From contig AP014718.1 of NCBI GenBank assembly GCA_002370555.1, forward strand, positions 310,001 to 374,000: DNA of 64,000 nt, given 5' to 3'. The DNA is from Arthrobacter sp. Hiyo4 (GTDB lineage: Bacteria; Actinomycetota; Actinomycetes; Actinomycetales; Micrococcaceae). Shown here in pieces: positions 1-9,413 of this stretch; positions within the stretch are counted from its first letter, which is position 1, and every line of letters begins with the position of its first letter. Made by a program: the position numbers and the translations under genes. The notes below the pieces were generated by a model. The model saw nothing but the letters and a program-made list of their open reading frames with translations. It did no database searches and was not told where the DNA came from.

Positions 1-506
1 ACGTCCTGCAGGATGGCGCGTGCCAGCCTGGCAACCTCGGCGCATTCCTCCAGTCCGGCACCGTCGCCGGGATCGAGGTCCAGGACCAGGCGGTCCGGGT
101 TCAGCTGCTTGCCGTGGGAGTCCACCTGCCACTGGGGGACATGGATTTCCAGCGAATTGATCTGGCCGAACCAGGTGAGCGTGGCGGGATCGTTCACCAT
201 CGGGTAGTAGATGGTCCGGTCCTTGTGTGTGATGGCGGCGCGGGGGAGCCAGCCCGGCGCTGAATCCTCCAGGTTCTTCTGGAAAAACACCTCGCCGGGA
301 TGCCCGGCGGTGCCCACCCCGTTGACCCATCGCTTGCGGGTGGCGGGCCGGTTGGCCGCGGCGGGAATCAGAACATGGGCCACGGCGGCGTAGTAGGCCA
401 GGACATCGGCCTTGGTGGTGCCGGTCTCCGGGTAGATGATTTTGTCCAGGTTGGTGAGCGTCAGTTCCCTCCCCGCGACCCTGACACGCTCCTTAGGCCC
501 GGCCAC
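1..506 (-). CDS. ligD: Non-homologous end-joining DNA ligase LigD, polymerase domain (partial)
   Basis: Minus-strand gene cut by the left edge; about 168 N-terminal codons are visible. The protein begins with an LTLTNLDKIIYPETG stretch, followed by RKRWVNGVG and LVLDLDPGDG, which is the primase-polymerase (PolDom) domain of LigD; the two Asp of DLDPGD are the expected metal ligands. LigD fills and seals double-strand breaks held by Ku. The GTG start at 504-506 has a good GGAGGTGAAG ribosome site just upstream. It diverges from ku across 40 bases, the usual partner. Whether the nuclease and ligase domains follow cannot be seen. Confidence 0.9.
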   Translation of the reverse strand, partial: MAGPKERVRVAGRELTLTNLDKIIYPETGTTKADVLAYYAAVAHVLIPAAANRPATRKRWVNGVGTAGHPGEVFFQKNLEDSAPGWLPRAAITHKDRTIYYPMVNDPATLTWFGQINSLEIHVPQWQVDSHGKQLNPDRLVLDLDPGDGAGLEECAEVARLARAILQD

Positions 507-546
507 GGGTCTTCACCTCCGGCCCCGGCTGATGTTCACTTGAGGG

Positions 547-1580
547 ATGAGAGCCATCTGGAAAGGTGCCATCGCGTTCGGCCTGGTCAACGTGCCCGTG
601 AAGGTCTACAGCGCCACCGAGGACCACGACATCAGCCTCCACCAGGTCCACAGTGCCGACGGCGGCCGGATCCGGTACCAGCGCCGGTGCGAGGTCTGCA
701 GCAAAATCATCGACTATTCGGACATTGACAAGGCGTTCGAGGACGAGGGCCGGACGGTGGTCCTGTCCAAGGATGAGCTCAAATCCATCCCGGCGGAGAA
801 CAGCCACGAGATCGAGGTGGTCCAGTTCGTGCCGTCGGAGCAGCTGGAACCGATGATGTTCGAGAAGAGCTATTACCTGGAGCCGGATTCCAAGTCGCCC
901 AAGGCCTATGTCCTGCTGCGCCGGGCGCTTGAGGACACAGACCGGGTGGCCATCGTCCAGTTCGCCCTGCGCGAGAAGACACGGCTGGGGCGCTGCGCAT
1001 CAAGGACGAGGTGCTGGTGCTGCAGTCCCTGCTGTGGCCCGACGAGGTCCGGGACGCCAGCTTCCCTGCCCTGGACACGTCCATCCGGATTTCCGCCCAG
1101 GAACGCGAAATGTCCGCCGCCCTCGTGGAGTCCATGGCCGCGGATTTCGAGCCCGAGCACTTCACCGATGACTACCAGGTGCAGCTCCGGAAGCTCATCG
1201 AGGCCAAGCTGGAGAAGGGCGATTCGCTCGATACCGACGAAACGTTCGGCGCGGAAGCGGGCGGTGGCGGCAACGGCGAGGTCATCGACCTGATGGAGGC
1301 GCTGAAGCGCAGCCTGGAGCGGAAGCGCGGCGGCGGGAAGCCTGCCGCCTCTGAGGATGCCGCCTCTGAGGATGCGGACGCTGAGGACGCGGACGACGCC
1401 GGCACAGGAGAAAGTGCCGACAGTCCCGGCGGGAAGGCTCCCGCCAAAGCCGGCGCCAAGACTGCGGAGACGAGGACAACGAGTGCCAAGACGGCTCCGG
1501 CGAAGTCCACCGAAACCAAAACCGCCGCCGCGAAGCCTGCGGCGAAGGCCACCACCACACGGGCGCGAAAGGGTGCTTGA
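547..1580 (+). CDS. ku: Non-homologous end-joining protein Ku (frameshifted in this sequence)
   Basis: Bacterial Ku, the homodimeric ring that binds DNA ends and recruits LigD. The N-terminus MRAIWKGAIAFGLVNVPVKV and the CEVC pair are characteristic, and the second part carries LVLQSLLWPDEVR. Reading frame changes near 988 in a G4 run; restoring one G gives REKTRLGALRIKDE and a continuous protein of about 344 residues. After the Ku core (to about residue 255) there is an acidic segment rich in Asp/Glu/Ala, then a long Ala/Lys/Thr-rich basic tail ending RARKGA, of the type that extends DNA binding in actinobacterial Ku. Divergent from ligD with which it should act. Confidence 0.93.
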
Positions 1581-1652
1581 GGCCGTCCGCGAAAAAGCGG
1601 ACCGGGAATGCGTCGGCCGCGAACACGCTGCGTTGGTGGGGATGGCCGCCGC

Positions 1653-1919
1653 CTAGGAGTTCCGCAGGGCGGAGATGAGCTCGCTCTTCTTTTTGGCTGA
1701 GTAGCCGGTGAGGCCTATTTCCTTGGCTTTGGCCTTGAGTTGCGGGACAGTCCAGTCGTCGTAGTCGCCGGATTTCCCGCCCTTGCGGCCCACCGCGGAG
1801 CGGCCTTTCTTGGCGGCCGAGTTCGAGATACGGGCGGCTTTCTGCTTGGACGCGCCGTCCTCGCGCAGTTCCTCGTAGAGTTCAGGATCTTTCAGGCTCG
1901 GGTTCTTTTTGCCGGGCAT
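1653..1919 (-). CDS. Small basic protein with Rho-N-like (SAP-type) domain
   Basis: An 88-residue lysine-rich protein starting MPGKKNPSLKDPELYEELR. The C-terminal half, DDWTVPQLKAKAKEIGLTGY followed by SAKKKSELISALRNS, resembles the helix-extension-helix Rho N-terminal/SAP fold that binds nucleic acid. The ATG at 1917-1919 is preferred over one five codons upstream because AAGGAGGAC lies at correct distance from it. Widespread in actinobacteria as an uncharacterised protein; a nucleic-acid binding role is inference. It faces ku tail-to-tail across about 70 bases. Confidence 0.75.
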   Translation of the reverse strand: MPGKKNPSLKDPELYEELREDGASKQKAARISNSAAKKGRSAVGRKGGKSGDYDDWTVPQLKAKAKEIGLTGYSAKKKSELISALRNS

Positions 1920-2178
1920 GCCGTCCTCCTTCACCGGGACCGGGAAATCCTGGACGCCGTAGCGCCGTGATGGCTGGTCAGGCTTCCACGCTAATTCGGA
2001 GGTTGGGGAAACACAAGGAAACCCTAAGTTTGCTTGCTTCCGCGCCGGGCCCTAGCCCCAGACGCTTTACAGCCCGCCCCGCTGCGGCCACAATGGGTCG
2101 CATTGCAGCCCTGTGCAACAGTGTGTTGCCACCCGAAGCCTGTCAAGGAAAAGCCTGTCAAAGGAGAGGGGCGCCACC

Positions 2179-3022
2179 ATGAATGACAAAGCGGACGTAG
2201 ATGAGGCAGACCGTGCGCTGAAGCAGAAGCACCGGGCCATGTGGGCTTCAGGGGACTACCCCGCGCTGGCCAGCGAACTGATCCTGGACCTCGGAGCCAT
2301 TCTGGTTGATGCGTGCGGAATCAAAGCCAAACAGCGTGTCCTGGATGTGGCGGCCGGGCCGGCAACGCTGCCATCCCTGCGGCCATGATGGGCGCCCAGG
2401 TGATCGCCAGTGACCTCACTCCGGAACTGTTCGACGCCGGGCGGCACCAGGCAGCCGACCGCGGCGTGGAGCTGGAGTGGATGGAAGCAGATGCCGAGGC
2501 CCTGCCGTTCGAGGACGACAGCTTCGATGTGGTGACGTCCTGCCTGGGTGTGATGTTTGCGCCGCACCACCAAGCCAGTGCGGACGAAATCGTCCGGGTG
2601 TGCAAACCCGGCGGCACCATCGGCCTGCTCAGCTGGACGCCCGAAGGCTTCATCGGAAGGATGTTTGCCACCATGAAGCCGTTTGCGCCGCCGCCCCGCC
2701 CGGAGCCCAGCCGCCCCCGCTGTGGGGCAGCGAAGACCACGTGCGTGAACTCTTCGACGACAGGATCACCGATGTCCAGGCGAAAAAGCGCACGCTGGCC
2801 ATCCGCAGTTTCCACCAGCCGGAGGACTTCCTGCGGTACTTCAAGTCTCACTACGGTCCCACCATTTCGGTCTACAAGTTCATCGGCGACGACCAGGAAA
2901 AGGCACAGGCCCTGGACAAAGCCCTGACCGAACTGGCCGATTCGTTTGGCGAGGCCCACGGTGATGCCGCATGGCAAATGGACTGGGAATATCTGCTCTT
3001 GACCGCCAAGGAGGCCCGGTAG
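2179..3022 (+). CDS. Class I SAM-dependent methyltransferase (two frameshifts)
   Basis: Begins at an ATG with AAAGGAGAGGG upstream. The N-terminal part ends in VLDVAAGPG (motif I, SAM-binding), then VIASDLTPELFDAG (motif II), EADAEALPFEDDSFDVVTS (motif III/IV) and a VCKPGG loop, the UbiE/COQ5-like layout. Frame changes near 2360 and 2722 are each repaired by adding one G/C, giving about 281 residues. Substrate unknown. The stop overlaps the start of the following SRPBCC gene, suggesting co-translation; methyltransferase plus SRPBCC/cyclase-like partners are common in small-molecule modification pairs, but that is inference. Confidence 0.8.
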
Positions 3023-3313
3023 TGCCCGTGCACCTTGTGGCCACATCCACCATCACCTTTGATGCTCCGGCGGACCGCGTCTGGAAGGTCATCACCGATA
3101 CGGCCGCCGTGAAGGAATTTATGTTCGGCACGGACCTGGAAACTGACTGGACGGAGGGTGGCCCCATCGCATGGGCGCGGCGAGTGGGAAGGCAAACCCT
3201 ACGAGGATAGGGGCAGGACCCTCGAGGTGGATCCCGAAGACGCAGCGGGGCAGTCCAAGGGCATGTGGGACATGCTCGTGGCGGACGTCAAGAAGATCGC
3301 CGAACGGGGCTGA
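3022..3313 (+). pseudogene. SRPBCC (START/Bet v1-like) domain protein with internal deletion
   Basis: A GTG start overlaps the preceding stop codon and sits 7 bases after AAGGAGG. The N-terminus TSTITFDAPADRVWKVITD and the C-terminus GMWDMLVADVKKIAERG are the two ends of a polyketide-cyclase/SRPBCC (AHSA1-type) fold that normally has about 140-150 residues. Here only about 96 codons exist: after GRTLEVDPE the sequence goes straight to DAAGQSKGMWD, so the central beta strands (roughly 40 residues) are absent. In addition an extra G near 3175 breaks the frame (expected IAWRGEWEGKPYEDRG). Unlike most genes here, a simple one-base correction does not restore it. Confidence 0.7.
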
Positions 3314-3321
3314 CCACCCCA

Positions 3322-3379
3322 ACTAGGTCGCACTTAACGTCGTGAAACCGCGGAATGACGACGTTAAGTGCGACCTAGT
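3322..3379. terminator. Long symmetric hairpin between convergent genes
   Basis: Perfect 22-base arms (3322-3343 and 3358-3379) around a 14-base loop that itself contains CCGCGG. It lies between the broken SRPBCC gene (+) and ptsH (-). There is no T tract on either side, so if it terminates transcription it is a U-less, bidirectional type. The arms are unusually long and AT-richer than surroundings, so a repeat-family origin is possible. Confidence 0.7.
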
Positions 3380-3465
3380 CGGGCCAGGCGCTTAAGAACC
3401 AGCGGCCGCCGTCGTACCTTCCCAAAGAGGGGACAGGCGCGACGGCGGCCGCTGGCGTGAAGCCG

Positions 3466-3744
3466 CTACTCGGCGTCGTGATCCGTTTCCAGGATCTGGA
3501 CCAGACGCGCCAGGGCGTCATCCGCGCCGGTACCTTCGGCGCGGAGCACCACAACGTCGCCGTGGGCAGCACCCAGGCTCATGAGGGACAGGATGCTCGC
3601 GGCGTCCAATGCCTCATCCACCGGCTCGCCTTGGCGGGCGATTGTGATGTCCAGGTCGAACTCGCCGGCGGCCTCCGCAAAGATGGCGGCGGGGCGGGCG
3701 TGCAGTCCTACTCGGCTGGCGACGGTTGCGGTGCGTTCTGACAT
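3466..3744 (-). CDS. ptsH: Phosphocarrier protein HPr
   Basis: A 92-residue protein, normal for HPr. The motif RVGLHARPAA carries the phosphorylatable His15. SILSLMSLGAAHGD matches the region of regulatory Ser46 (ILSLMSLG). HPr passes phosphate from Enzyme I to EIIA domains in the cytoplasm. It is the last gene of the minus-strand fructose cluster, 66 bases after fruA, so it is probably co-expressed with the fructose PTS. No Enzyme I gene is in the window. Confidence 0.96.
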   Translation of the reverse strand: MSERTATVASRVGLHARPAAIFAEAAGEFDLDITIARQGEPVDEALDAASILSLMSLGAAHGDVVVLRAEGTGADDALARLVQILETDHDAE

Positions 3745-3810
3745 TCTTGCTCCTTCTTCTTTCGGTGCCTGTAGGTTCAGCGCCGTGAATCGTTGTTTGG
3801 TAAGGCCGGG

Positions 3811-5848
3811 TCAGACCGTTGCGGGAACGGACTCCACCGTAGCAGCGGGCTTGGCGGCTGCCCAGCGCTTGAGGGCAACTACGGCCAGGGCACTGACTAC
3901 GGTTCCGGCGAGGATGGCGACGATGAACATCACCAGGTTGCCGATGGCGAAGAATACGAAGATACCGCCGTGGGGTGCCTGCGAGGTGACGCCGGTGGCC
4001 ATGCAGAGAGCGCCTGTGAGGGCGCCGCCCAGCATGCTGGCGGGGATGACGCGCAGAGGGTCAGCCGCGGCGAACGGGATGGCACCTTCGGAGATAAAGG
4101 AGGCGCCCAGCAGCCAGGCCGCCTTGCCGTTTTCACGCTCGGCGAGGCTGAAGAGCTTCTTGTCCAGGACGGTGGCCAAGGCCATCGCCAGCGGGGGACC
4201 ATGCCGGCAGCCATCACGGTTGCCATGATCTGCCACGGCGCCTGGTTGGTGGCGCTGCCGGCGCTCAGGCCGGCAACCGCGAAGGCGTAGGCAACCTTGT
4301 TGACCGGACCGCCGAGGTCGAAGCACATCATGAGGCCGAGGATGATGCCGAGGACGACGGCGGAAGCGCCGGTCATGCCCGACAGCCAGCTGTTGAGGGC
4401 GAGGGTGAGCCCGGCGATCGGACCGCCGAGGACCAGGAACATCAGGCCGGAGGCAAAGATTGAGGCGAGCAGCGGGATGATCACGACGGGCATCAGGCCG
4501 CGGAGCCAGCGCGGAACCTGCCAGGTCCCGATCAGGTGCGCCATGTAGCCCGCGAGCAGGCCACCGACGATGCCGCCGAGGAAGCCGGCACCCATAAAGC
4601 CAGAGACGGCGCCGGCCACGAAGCCCGGTGCGATGCCCGGCCGGTCGGCGATGGCGTAGGCGATGTAGCCGGCCAGCGCGGGAACCAGGAAGCCCATGGA
4701 CAGGGCGCCGATCTTGAACAGCACTGCGCCGAGGTAGATCGTGAGGCCGCCCTCGGGAAGGTTTCCGAAGTTGTTCTCCACCACCACCTTGTCAGCGACT
4801 GCGGTGATGTCGTAGCCGCCCAGGAGGAAGCCCAAGGCGATCAGCAGGCCGCCACCGGCCACAAACGGGATCATGTAGCTGACACCGGTGAGCAGTGCGC
4901 GCTTCAGCTTCTGGCCGATGTGCTCGCCCTTTTCGGAGGCTTCCCTTTCGGCCTGCTCTTCGGCTCCGAAGTGCGGGACCTTGCGGGCGTGCGGATCCGT
5001 GGCTGCGGCGAGTGCTTCCTGGACCATCTTGGCGGGCTCGTCAATGCCGCGCTTGACGGGGGCGTTGATGACGGGCTTGCCGGCGAAGCGCTCCTTGCCG
5101 CGGACGTCCACGTCCACCGCGAAGATCACGGCTTCGGCGGCGGCAATGACGGCAGGGTCAAGCGGCTTCGCGCCGGAGGAACCCTGGGTTTCCACCTGCA
5201 GGTCCACACCCATTTCCTGGGCTGCGGCTACCAGTGAGTCGGCGGCCATGTACGTGTGGGCGATGCCGGTGGGGCACGCGGTCACGGCCACCAGGCGCCT
5301 GGGACCCGCGGTGGTTGAGCCTGTCGAAACCGAGCCTGTCGAATCGGCAGCAGCAGCAGCCGCCGCCTCAGCAGCCGCGTGGGCTGCCGGCTTGTCCGCC
5401 AGGGCGCCGTCCACCAATTCCACGATTTCCTCGCGGGAAGACGCCGCACGCAAGGCCGCAGTGAAGTCCTTTTTGATCAGGGACCGGGCAAGCTTGGACA
5501 GCAGCTTCAGGTGTTCCTGGTCCGCACCTTCGGGGCGGCGATGAAGAAGATCAGGTCCGCAGGGCCGTCCTTGGCGCCGAAGTCCACTTTGGGATTGAGC
5601 CGGGCCATGGCCAGCGTGGGTTCGATGACCGCAGCGGAGCGGCAGTGCGGGATGGCAATGCCGCCCGGGATGCCGGTCGCTGTCTTCTGTTCGCGGCCGA
5701 AGGCGTCGGCGAAGAGGCCTTCAACCTCTGATGCGCGGCCGGTGGCAGCAACTTTGCTGGCCAGGTGCCGGATCACGTCCTCGGGCGAGGTGCCCAGGTT
5801 CTGGTCGAGCTCGACCAGTTCGGTGGTGATGAGCTGAGTCACTGTCAT
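3811..5848 (-). CDS. fruA: PTS fructose transporter, EIIA-EIIB-EIIC fusion (two frameshifts)
   Basis: Transports fructose and phosphorylates it at C1. Order: EIIA with GIAIPHCRS (phospho-His) in the first 150 residues, an Ala-rich linker, EIIB with [18 protein letters not shown] (phospho-Cys), then EIIC with about ten membrane segments beginning [19 protein letters not shown]. Frame breaks near 5532 and 4200 are one-base losses (the second turns C6 into C5); repaired length about 679. The ATG at 5846-5848 overlaps the fruK stop as ATGA; a GTG at 5840-5842 has better spacing to the AAAGGA site and may be the real start. The cluster is fruR-fruK-fruA-ptsH. Confidence 0.95.
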
Positions 5849-6839
5849 TCCTTTCGAAGGGCCGTGATGGTTACGGCTTCCGGGGTGGTTTGGTGGACTG
5901 CCGGAACAGTGGAACCCGGCAGCGAAGCGGCGGCGGCACCATGTGCCACCGCCTGACGGAGGCAATCGGCCGGGCGGCGCCCTGGCCGTGGGCGAGCAGA
6001 TAACCAGCCAGCGATGAATCGCCGGCGCCGACAGTACTGACCGCAGCGACCGGCGGATGCGTGGCCAGCCACGCGCCGTCGGCCGTTACCAGGACAGCTC
6101 CCTTGGATCCGAGAGTTGCCAGCACAGCACCCACACCAGAACGCACGACGGCGGCGGCGGCCGCTGCGGCGGCCTCCGGATCCGCTTCAAGTTCGTCTGC
6201 GGTGGACGCCGTGGCGAAGCCGGCTGCAGCAGCCAGTTCCGCCAGTTCCTCGGCGTTGGGTTTGAGGAGGTCCGGTTTCCCGGACGTACCGTCCGCCGAC
6301 GCATCAGCGACGGCGGAGATGAGGGGAGCGCCGGACGAGTCCACGGCGATGAGCGGCGTGCCGTCTCCCGCGCCGTTGCGCAACCGCCGTGTGACGGTGG
6401 CGTAGAAGTCGGCCGGGAAGCCGGGAGGCAGGGAACCGGCCAGGACCACCCAGCTGGCGCCGTGGGCGCGTTCCAGCAGCAGGCCGATCAGGGCTTCCTG
6501 CTGGCCTGCATCCATGATGGGGCCGGGCTCGTTGATCTTGGTGGTTACGCCACCCGGCTCGGTGAGCGCCACGTTGGTTCGCAGCGGCTCGTCGATGGGG
6601 AGGGCCGCGAACGGCACCCCAGCGTGGAGCAGCCCGGCGAGGACTGGATCACTCGCGGCGCCCGGAAGCACCGCTATGGTCTCCAGTCCGGAGGCAACCA
6701 GGGCACGGGAGACGTTGACGCCCTTACCTCCGGATTCCTGGCTGACCGAGACGGCGCGCTGGACTTCGCCGCGTTCCAGGGGTCCGGGCAGGGCCACCGT
6801 GCGGTCCAGGCTGGGGTTGGCCGTGAAGGTGACGATCAC
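5845..6839 (-). CDS. fruK: 1-phosphofructokinase (C-terminal frameshift)
   Basis: PfkB-family kinase converting fructose 1-phosphate to fructose 1,6-bisphosphate. N-terminus MIVTFTANPSLDRTV, the GGKGVNVSRAL substrate loop, and VSTVGAGDSSLAGYL (the GAGD anion hole with catalytic Asp) are visible. A one-base loss near 5985 (expected ARPDCLRQAVAHG) displaces the last 45 residues; repaired length about 331. Start overlaps the fruR stop by four bases (ATGA) and its stop overlaps fruA, so the three are translationally coupled. Confidence 0.95.
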
Positions 6840-7639
6840 GCGATCACCACGTCGACGCCGGCCTCGATCAGGGCAGCCGCAAGTTCGGGGCTGGGCGCGC
6901 TGTCTGTAATCAAGGTGTCCAGATCTTTCAGGGAGGCGAACTGGACCAAGGTTTCTGCATCCAGTTTGGAGGAATCGGCCAGCACCACAATGCGGCGTGC
7001 CGAATGGACGAAGGCTGCCTTGACGGCGGCTTCTTCAGGATCGGGCGTGCTGAGGCCAAAGGTGGGGTGGATGCCGTTCGTGCCGATGAAGGCGATGTCC
7101 GGGCGCATCCGCTGCGCGGCCTCCACTGTTGACTGCCCCACGGCCGCCTGGGTGAGGCCGCGCACCCGGCCGCCCAGGATCTGGAGGGCGATTCCGGGGG
7201 AGCTGGACAATTTCGCTGCGATGGGAACGGCGTGGGTGATGACCACCAGTTCGGCTCCACTTCCGCCGGCGGAAGGTTCGACGGCGGCGCGGCGGGAGAG
7301 GAGGTCGGCCAACGCTTCGGTGGTGGAACCGGCGTCGAGCAGGATGCTGCCGGACTTGGCCTGGGGGATCAGGGCCAGGGCCGCCTGCGCGATGCGCATC
7401 TTCTGGTCCGGGCGCTGGATGGTCCGTTCGTTGATGCTTTCCTCGGTGGTGCTGAAGCGGTCGGCTGCAACTGCTCCGCCGTGGACCCGGCGCACGGTGC
7501 CGGTGGTTTCGAGGGTGGCGAGGTCGCGGCGGACGGTTTCGGTGGTGATGCGGAAGCGCTCCGCCAGCATGGTCACGCTGACCCGGCCCGTGCCGGCGAC
7601 TAGCTCGGCAATCTTCTGCTGGCGCTCCTCGGCGAACAC
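6836..7639 (-). CDS. fruR: DeoR-family repressor of the fructose operon
   Basis: 267 residues, typical DeoR/GlpR. N-terminal helix-turn-helix: MFAEERQQKIAELVAGTGRV then TTETVRRDLATLE, followed by VRRVHGGAV. The C-terminal sugar-phosphate sensing domain shows ILLDAGSTTEALADLL, GTNGIHP and VVLADSSKL, the family pattern for binding phosphorylated sugars. First gene of the operon, so probably autoregulatory and responsive to fructose 1-phosphate (inference from family). Intact in this sequence. Confidence 0.92.
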   Translation of the reverse strand: MFAEERQQKIAELVAGTGRVSVTMLAERFRITTETVRRDLATLETTGTVRRVHGGAVAADRFSTTEESINERTIQRPDQKMRIAQAALALIPQAKSGSILLDAGSTTEALADLLSRRAAVEPSAGGSGAELVVITHAVPIAAKLSSSPGIALQILGGRVRGLTQAAVGQSTVEAAQRMRPDIAFIGTNGIHPTFGLSTPDPEEAAVKAAFVHSARRIVVLADSSKLDAETLVQFASLKDLDTLITDSAPSPELAAALIEAGVDVVIA

Positions 7640-7695
7640 GTACCCTCCATTGCGTAAAGTGCTGAATCCCAGCGGCCGTGACGTCCAGTGACTGG

Positions 7696-7749
7696 CATCA
7701 CATGATGTTGAATTACTTGACTTTATCTGTGTCTATGTTGGTTTGTCAA
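7696..7749 (-). promoter_or_regulatory. Putative fru operon promoter and operator
   Basis: Reading on the minus strand, TTGACA (7744-7749) and ATAAAG (7721-7726) are 17 bases apart, upstream of fruR. A palindrome CATCA-CA-TGATG (7696-7707) lies just downstream of the expected start site, where a DeoR-type repressor could block initiation. The -35 is perfect, the -10 weak; the operator role is inferred from position. Confidence 0.4.
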
Positions 7750-7803
7750 CGAAAGCCACAAAAACACAGAGAATCGGCCGGGTCTTCGCGCGTAAACGGA
7801 AAA

Positions 7804-7834
7804 GCCGGGCCGGACCTTTGTGGTCCGGCCCGGC
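7804..7834 (-). terminator. Strong hairpin after the DUF6458-like gene
   Basis: Thirteen-base perfect GC-rich arms (7804-7816, 7822-7834) with a TTTGT loop; on the minus strand it is followed by TTTTCC, a classical intrinsic terminator 20 bases past the stop at 7854. It also insulates the fru promoter. Confidence 0.8.
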
Positions 7835-7853
7835 GTCCGGGTGGTTGTGGAGC

Positions 7854-8111
7854 CTAGATACCGCCGTCGCGGCTTTCGTTGCGGGTGATGCGCTCGCCGG
7901 TGTTGGGATCAACCACCGAACGGGTTTCGCTGACCCGGCGGCTGCGGCCCGGTGAGGCCAGGATGAGGGAGGCGATCAGCCCGATCACACCAGCGGCCAT
8001 CAGGATGTAGCCCACCGTGACCTGGTCTATGAAGGGGATCAGTCCCGGAGCGACAGCCCAGGCCAGGATGGCGCCGAGTGCAATAAGGAAGATGGAGGAA
8101 CCGATTCTCAT
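7854..8111 (-). CDS. Small two-TM membrane protein, DUF6458-like
   Basis: 85 residues: MRIGSSIFLIALGAILAWAV forms a first membrane segment, then a short polar turn and VGYILMAAGVIGLIASLIL a second, then a basic/polar cytoplasmic tail with RSRRVSETRSVVDPNTGERI. The pattern is common in actinobacterial small membrane proteins (DUF6458 type). Function unknown. ATG is preceded by AAGGAGTAAGTC. Monocistronic between a terminator and a divergent esterase gene. Confidence 0.75.
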   Translation of the reverse strand: MRIGSSIFLIALGAILAWAVAPGLIPFIDQVTVGYILMAAGVIGLIASLILASPGRSRRVSETRSVVDPNTGERITRNESRDGGI

Positions 8112-8273
8112 GACTTACTCCTTGTTGTTCGAGTACATGTGGTGCCGAACTTGATAAGCATGCTGTCTTACGCTCACGGTACAGCCCGTCGGGGCGCGAT
8201 TCAATGATTGGGCCACCCGGGGCACGCCAACGTCTTGGCTGTTCAGGGACCTGCCGCTGGTTAGGCTGATCTG

Positions 8274-8891
8274 ATGGAGACAGTTGTTTGGTCGAAGCCG
8301 GAGGATGAACGGGACGGCACGCCGCTGCTGGTCATGATGCATGGCTACGGCACCGATGAGTCGCGGATGGTGCGGCTGTTCGAATACCTGCCGGCCGAGT
8401 TCACTTGTGTTGCCCTGCGCGCACCCATGGTGATCGGCGACCACTACGGCTGGTTCCTGCTGGACTACTTCCTGGCCAACGATTTCGCGGATGTCATCGC
8501 GGCCACCAACACCGTCCAGGTGTGGATTAACTCTGTGAGGGGCCAGCACAGCAGCGTGAGTCTGTTGGGCTACTCGCAGGGGATGGCCATGGCCAGCACG
8601 CTGCTCCGGCTCCATCCCGCGGATTACAGGGCCACGGTTGGGCTTTCCGGGTTTGTGCTGGAAAACGAGCTGCTGTCCCTGACAGAATCCTTCACGGCAC
8701 CGCCGCCCTTCTTCTGGGGGCGGGACAAGGCGGACCTGGTGATCAATGAGGACGCCACGGCCTACACCGGACAATGGCTGAACGAAAACACCCGGTTGAC
8801 CGCCAGGACGTATCCGGGCATGGGCCACGCCATGAGCAAAACGGAGATGGTGGACGTCAGCGCCTTCCTGCGCCACTACGTGCTCGGCTGA
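8274..8891 (+). CDS. Alpha/beta hydrolase, phospholipase/carboxylesterase family
   Basis: 205 residues, the size of YpfH/EstB-like esterases. LLVMMHGYGTDE gives the oxyanion-hole region, LLGYSQGMAMA the nucleophile elbow (Ser in GYSQG), and YPGMGHAMS the catalytic His; the Asp lies near INEDATAYTGQW. Cytoplasmic, no signal peptide. Substrate unknown. Monocistronic, with a 500-base gap downstream. Confidence 0.85.
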   Translation: METVVWSKPEDERDGTPLLVMMHGYGTDESRMVRLFEYLPAEFTCVALRAPMVIGDHYGWFLLDYFLANDFADVIAATNTVQVWINSVRGQHSSVSLLGYSQGMAMASTLLRLHPADYRATVGLSGFVLENELLSLTESFTAPPPFFWGRDKADLVINEDATAYTGQWLNENTRLTARTYPGMGHAMSKTEMVDVSAFLRHYVLG

Positions 8892-8976
8892 CCTGCGTGC
8901 ACGGCTTAACGGCATGCCGGGCTGAACTCCGTACCCGCCCGGAGTGTGCCTAATATCGCAATATGAGAAAAAACAG

Positions 8977-9006
8977 TTGCGCGCGAAATTTGTAAGCGCT
9001 TACACT
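8977..9006 (+). promoter_or_regulatory. Promoter with LacI-type operator for the sugar phosphorylase operon
   Basis: TTGCGC (8977-8982) and TACACT (9001-9006) are 18 bases apart. The perfect 14-base palindrome TGTAAGCGCTTACA (8991-9004), the classic GCGC-centred LacI/GalR or MalR operator, overlaps the spacer and -10, so binding would block polymerase. No LacI-family gene is in the window, so the regulator acts in trans. Confidence 0.7.
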
Positions 9007-9413
9007 CGTCGGTGGCCGGCTCTTTGCGGGCTGTTGGAAACCGTCGGAAAGGGCAGCCGGACAGATGCCATGTGTCAGGCCCCCATTCAGGCCTCCTGCC
9101 CGCCTTGCGCGCGATGCCTGCTCCGCCAAGTTGGCAGGCCGTGCCAAGGCGCTCATGATGGAAGAAGGCGTTAGACAGCAGCCATCGGCCCGCCGTGGTT
9201 TTACCGTGGCCCTTAGCTGACCCGGCGGCATCGTGGCCGCCCCTCTCCGCTCCTGCTCGGACCCCTCCTTGCTGCCCGCCGCTTTTCTGCCAGCCTGTCC
9301 ACGTTCCGCCCGCTTGCACAGCCCCACTCACGTAGCCCCATTCCATACCGCCCTCGTGACAACCCGCCCCGTGACATCCCGCCTGTTGCCCGCCGTCTGA
9401 AAGGACACCGCGC
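9007..9413 (+). other. Gene-free 407-base stretch, probable 5' leader of pgmB
   Basis: Between the operator/promoter and the pgmB start there is no reading frame with coding character on either strand. Pyrimidine-rich in its second half. It may be a long untranslated leader, or a second unrecognised promoter may lie inside it. AAAGGACACCGCGC directly precedes the ATG at 9414. Confidence 0.45.

Noticed and set aside
493-807. Minus-strand open frame opposite ku
   Set aside because: Mirror frame of a recognised gene; composition and lack of motifs mark it as a shadow. Many long frames on the opposite strand of GC-rich genes here were dropped for the same reason.
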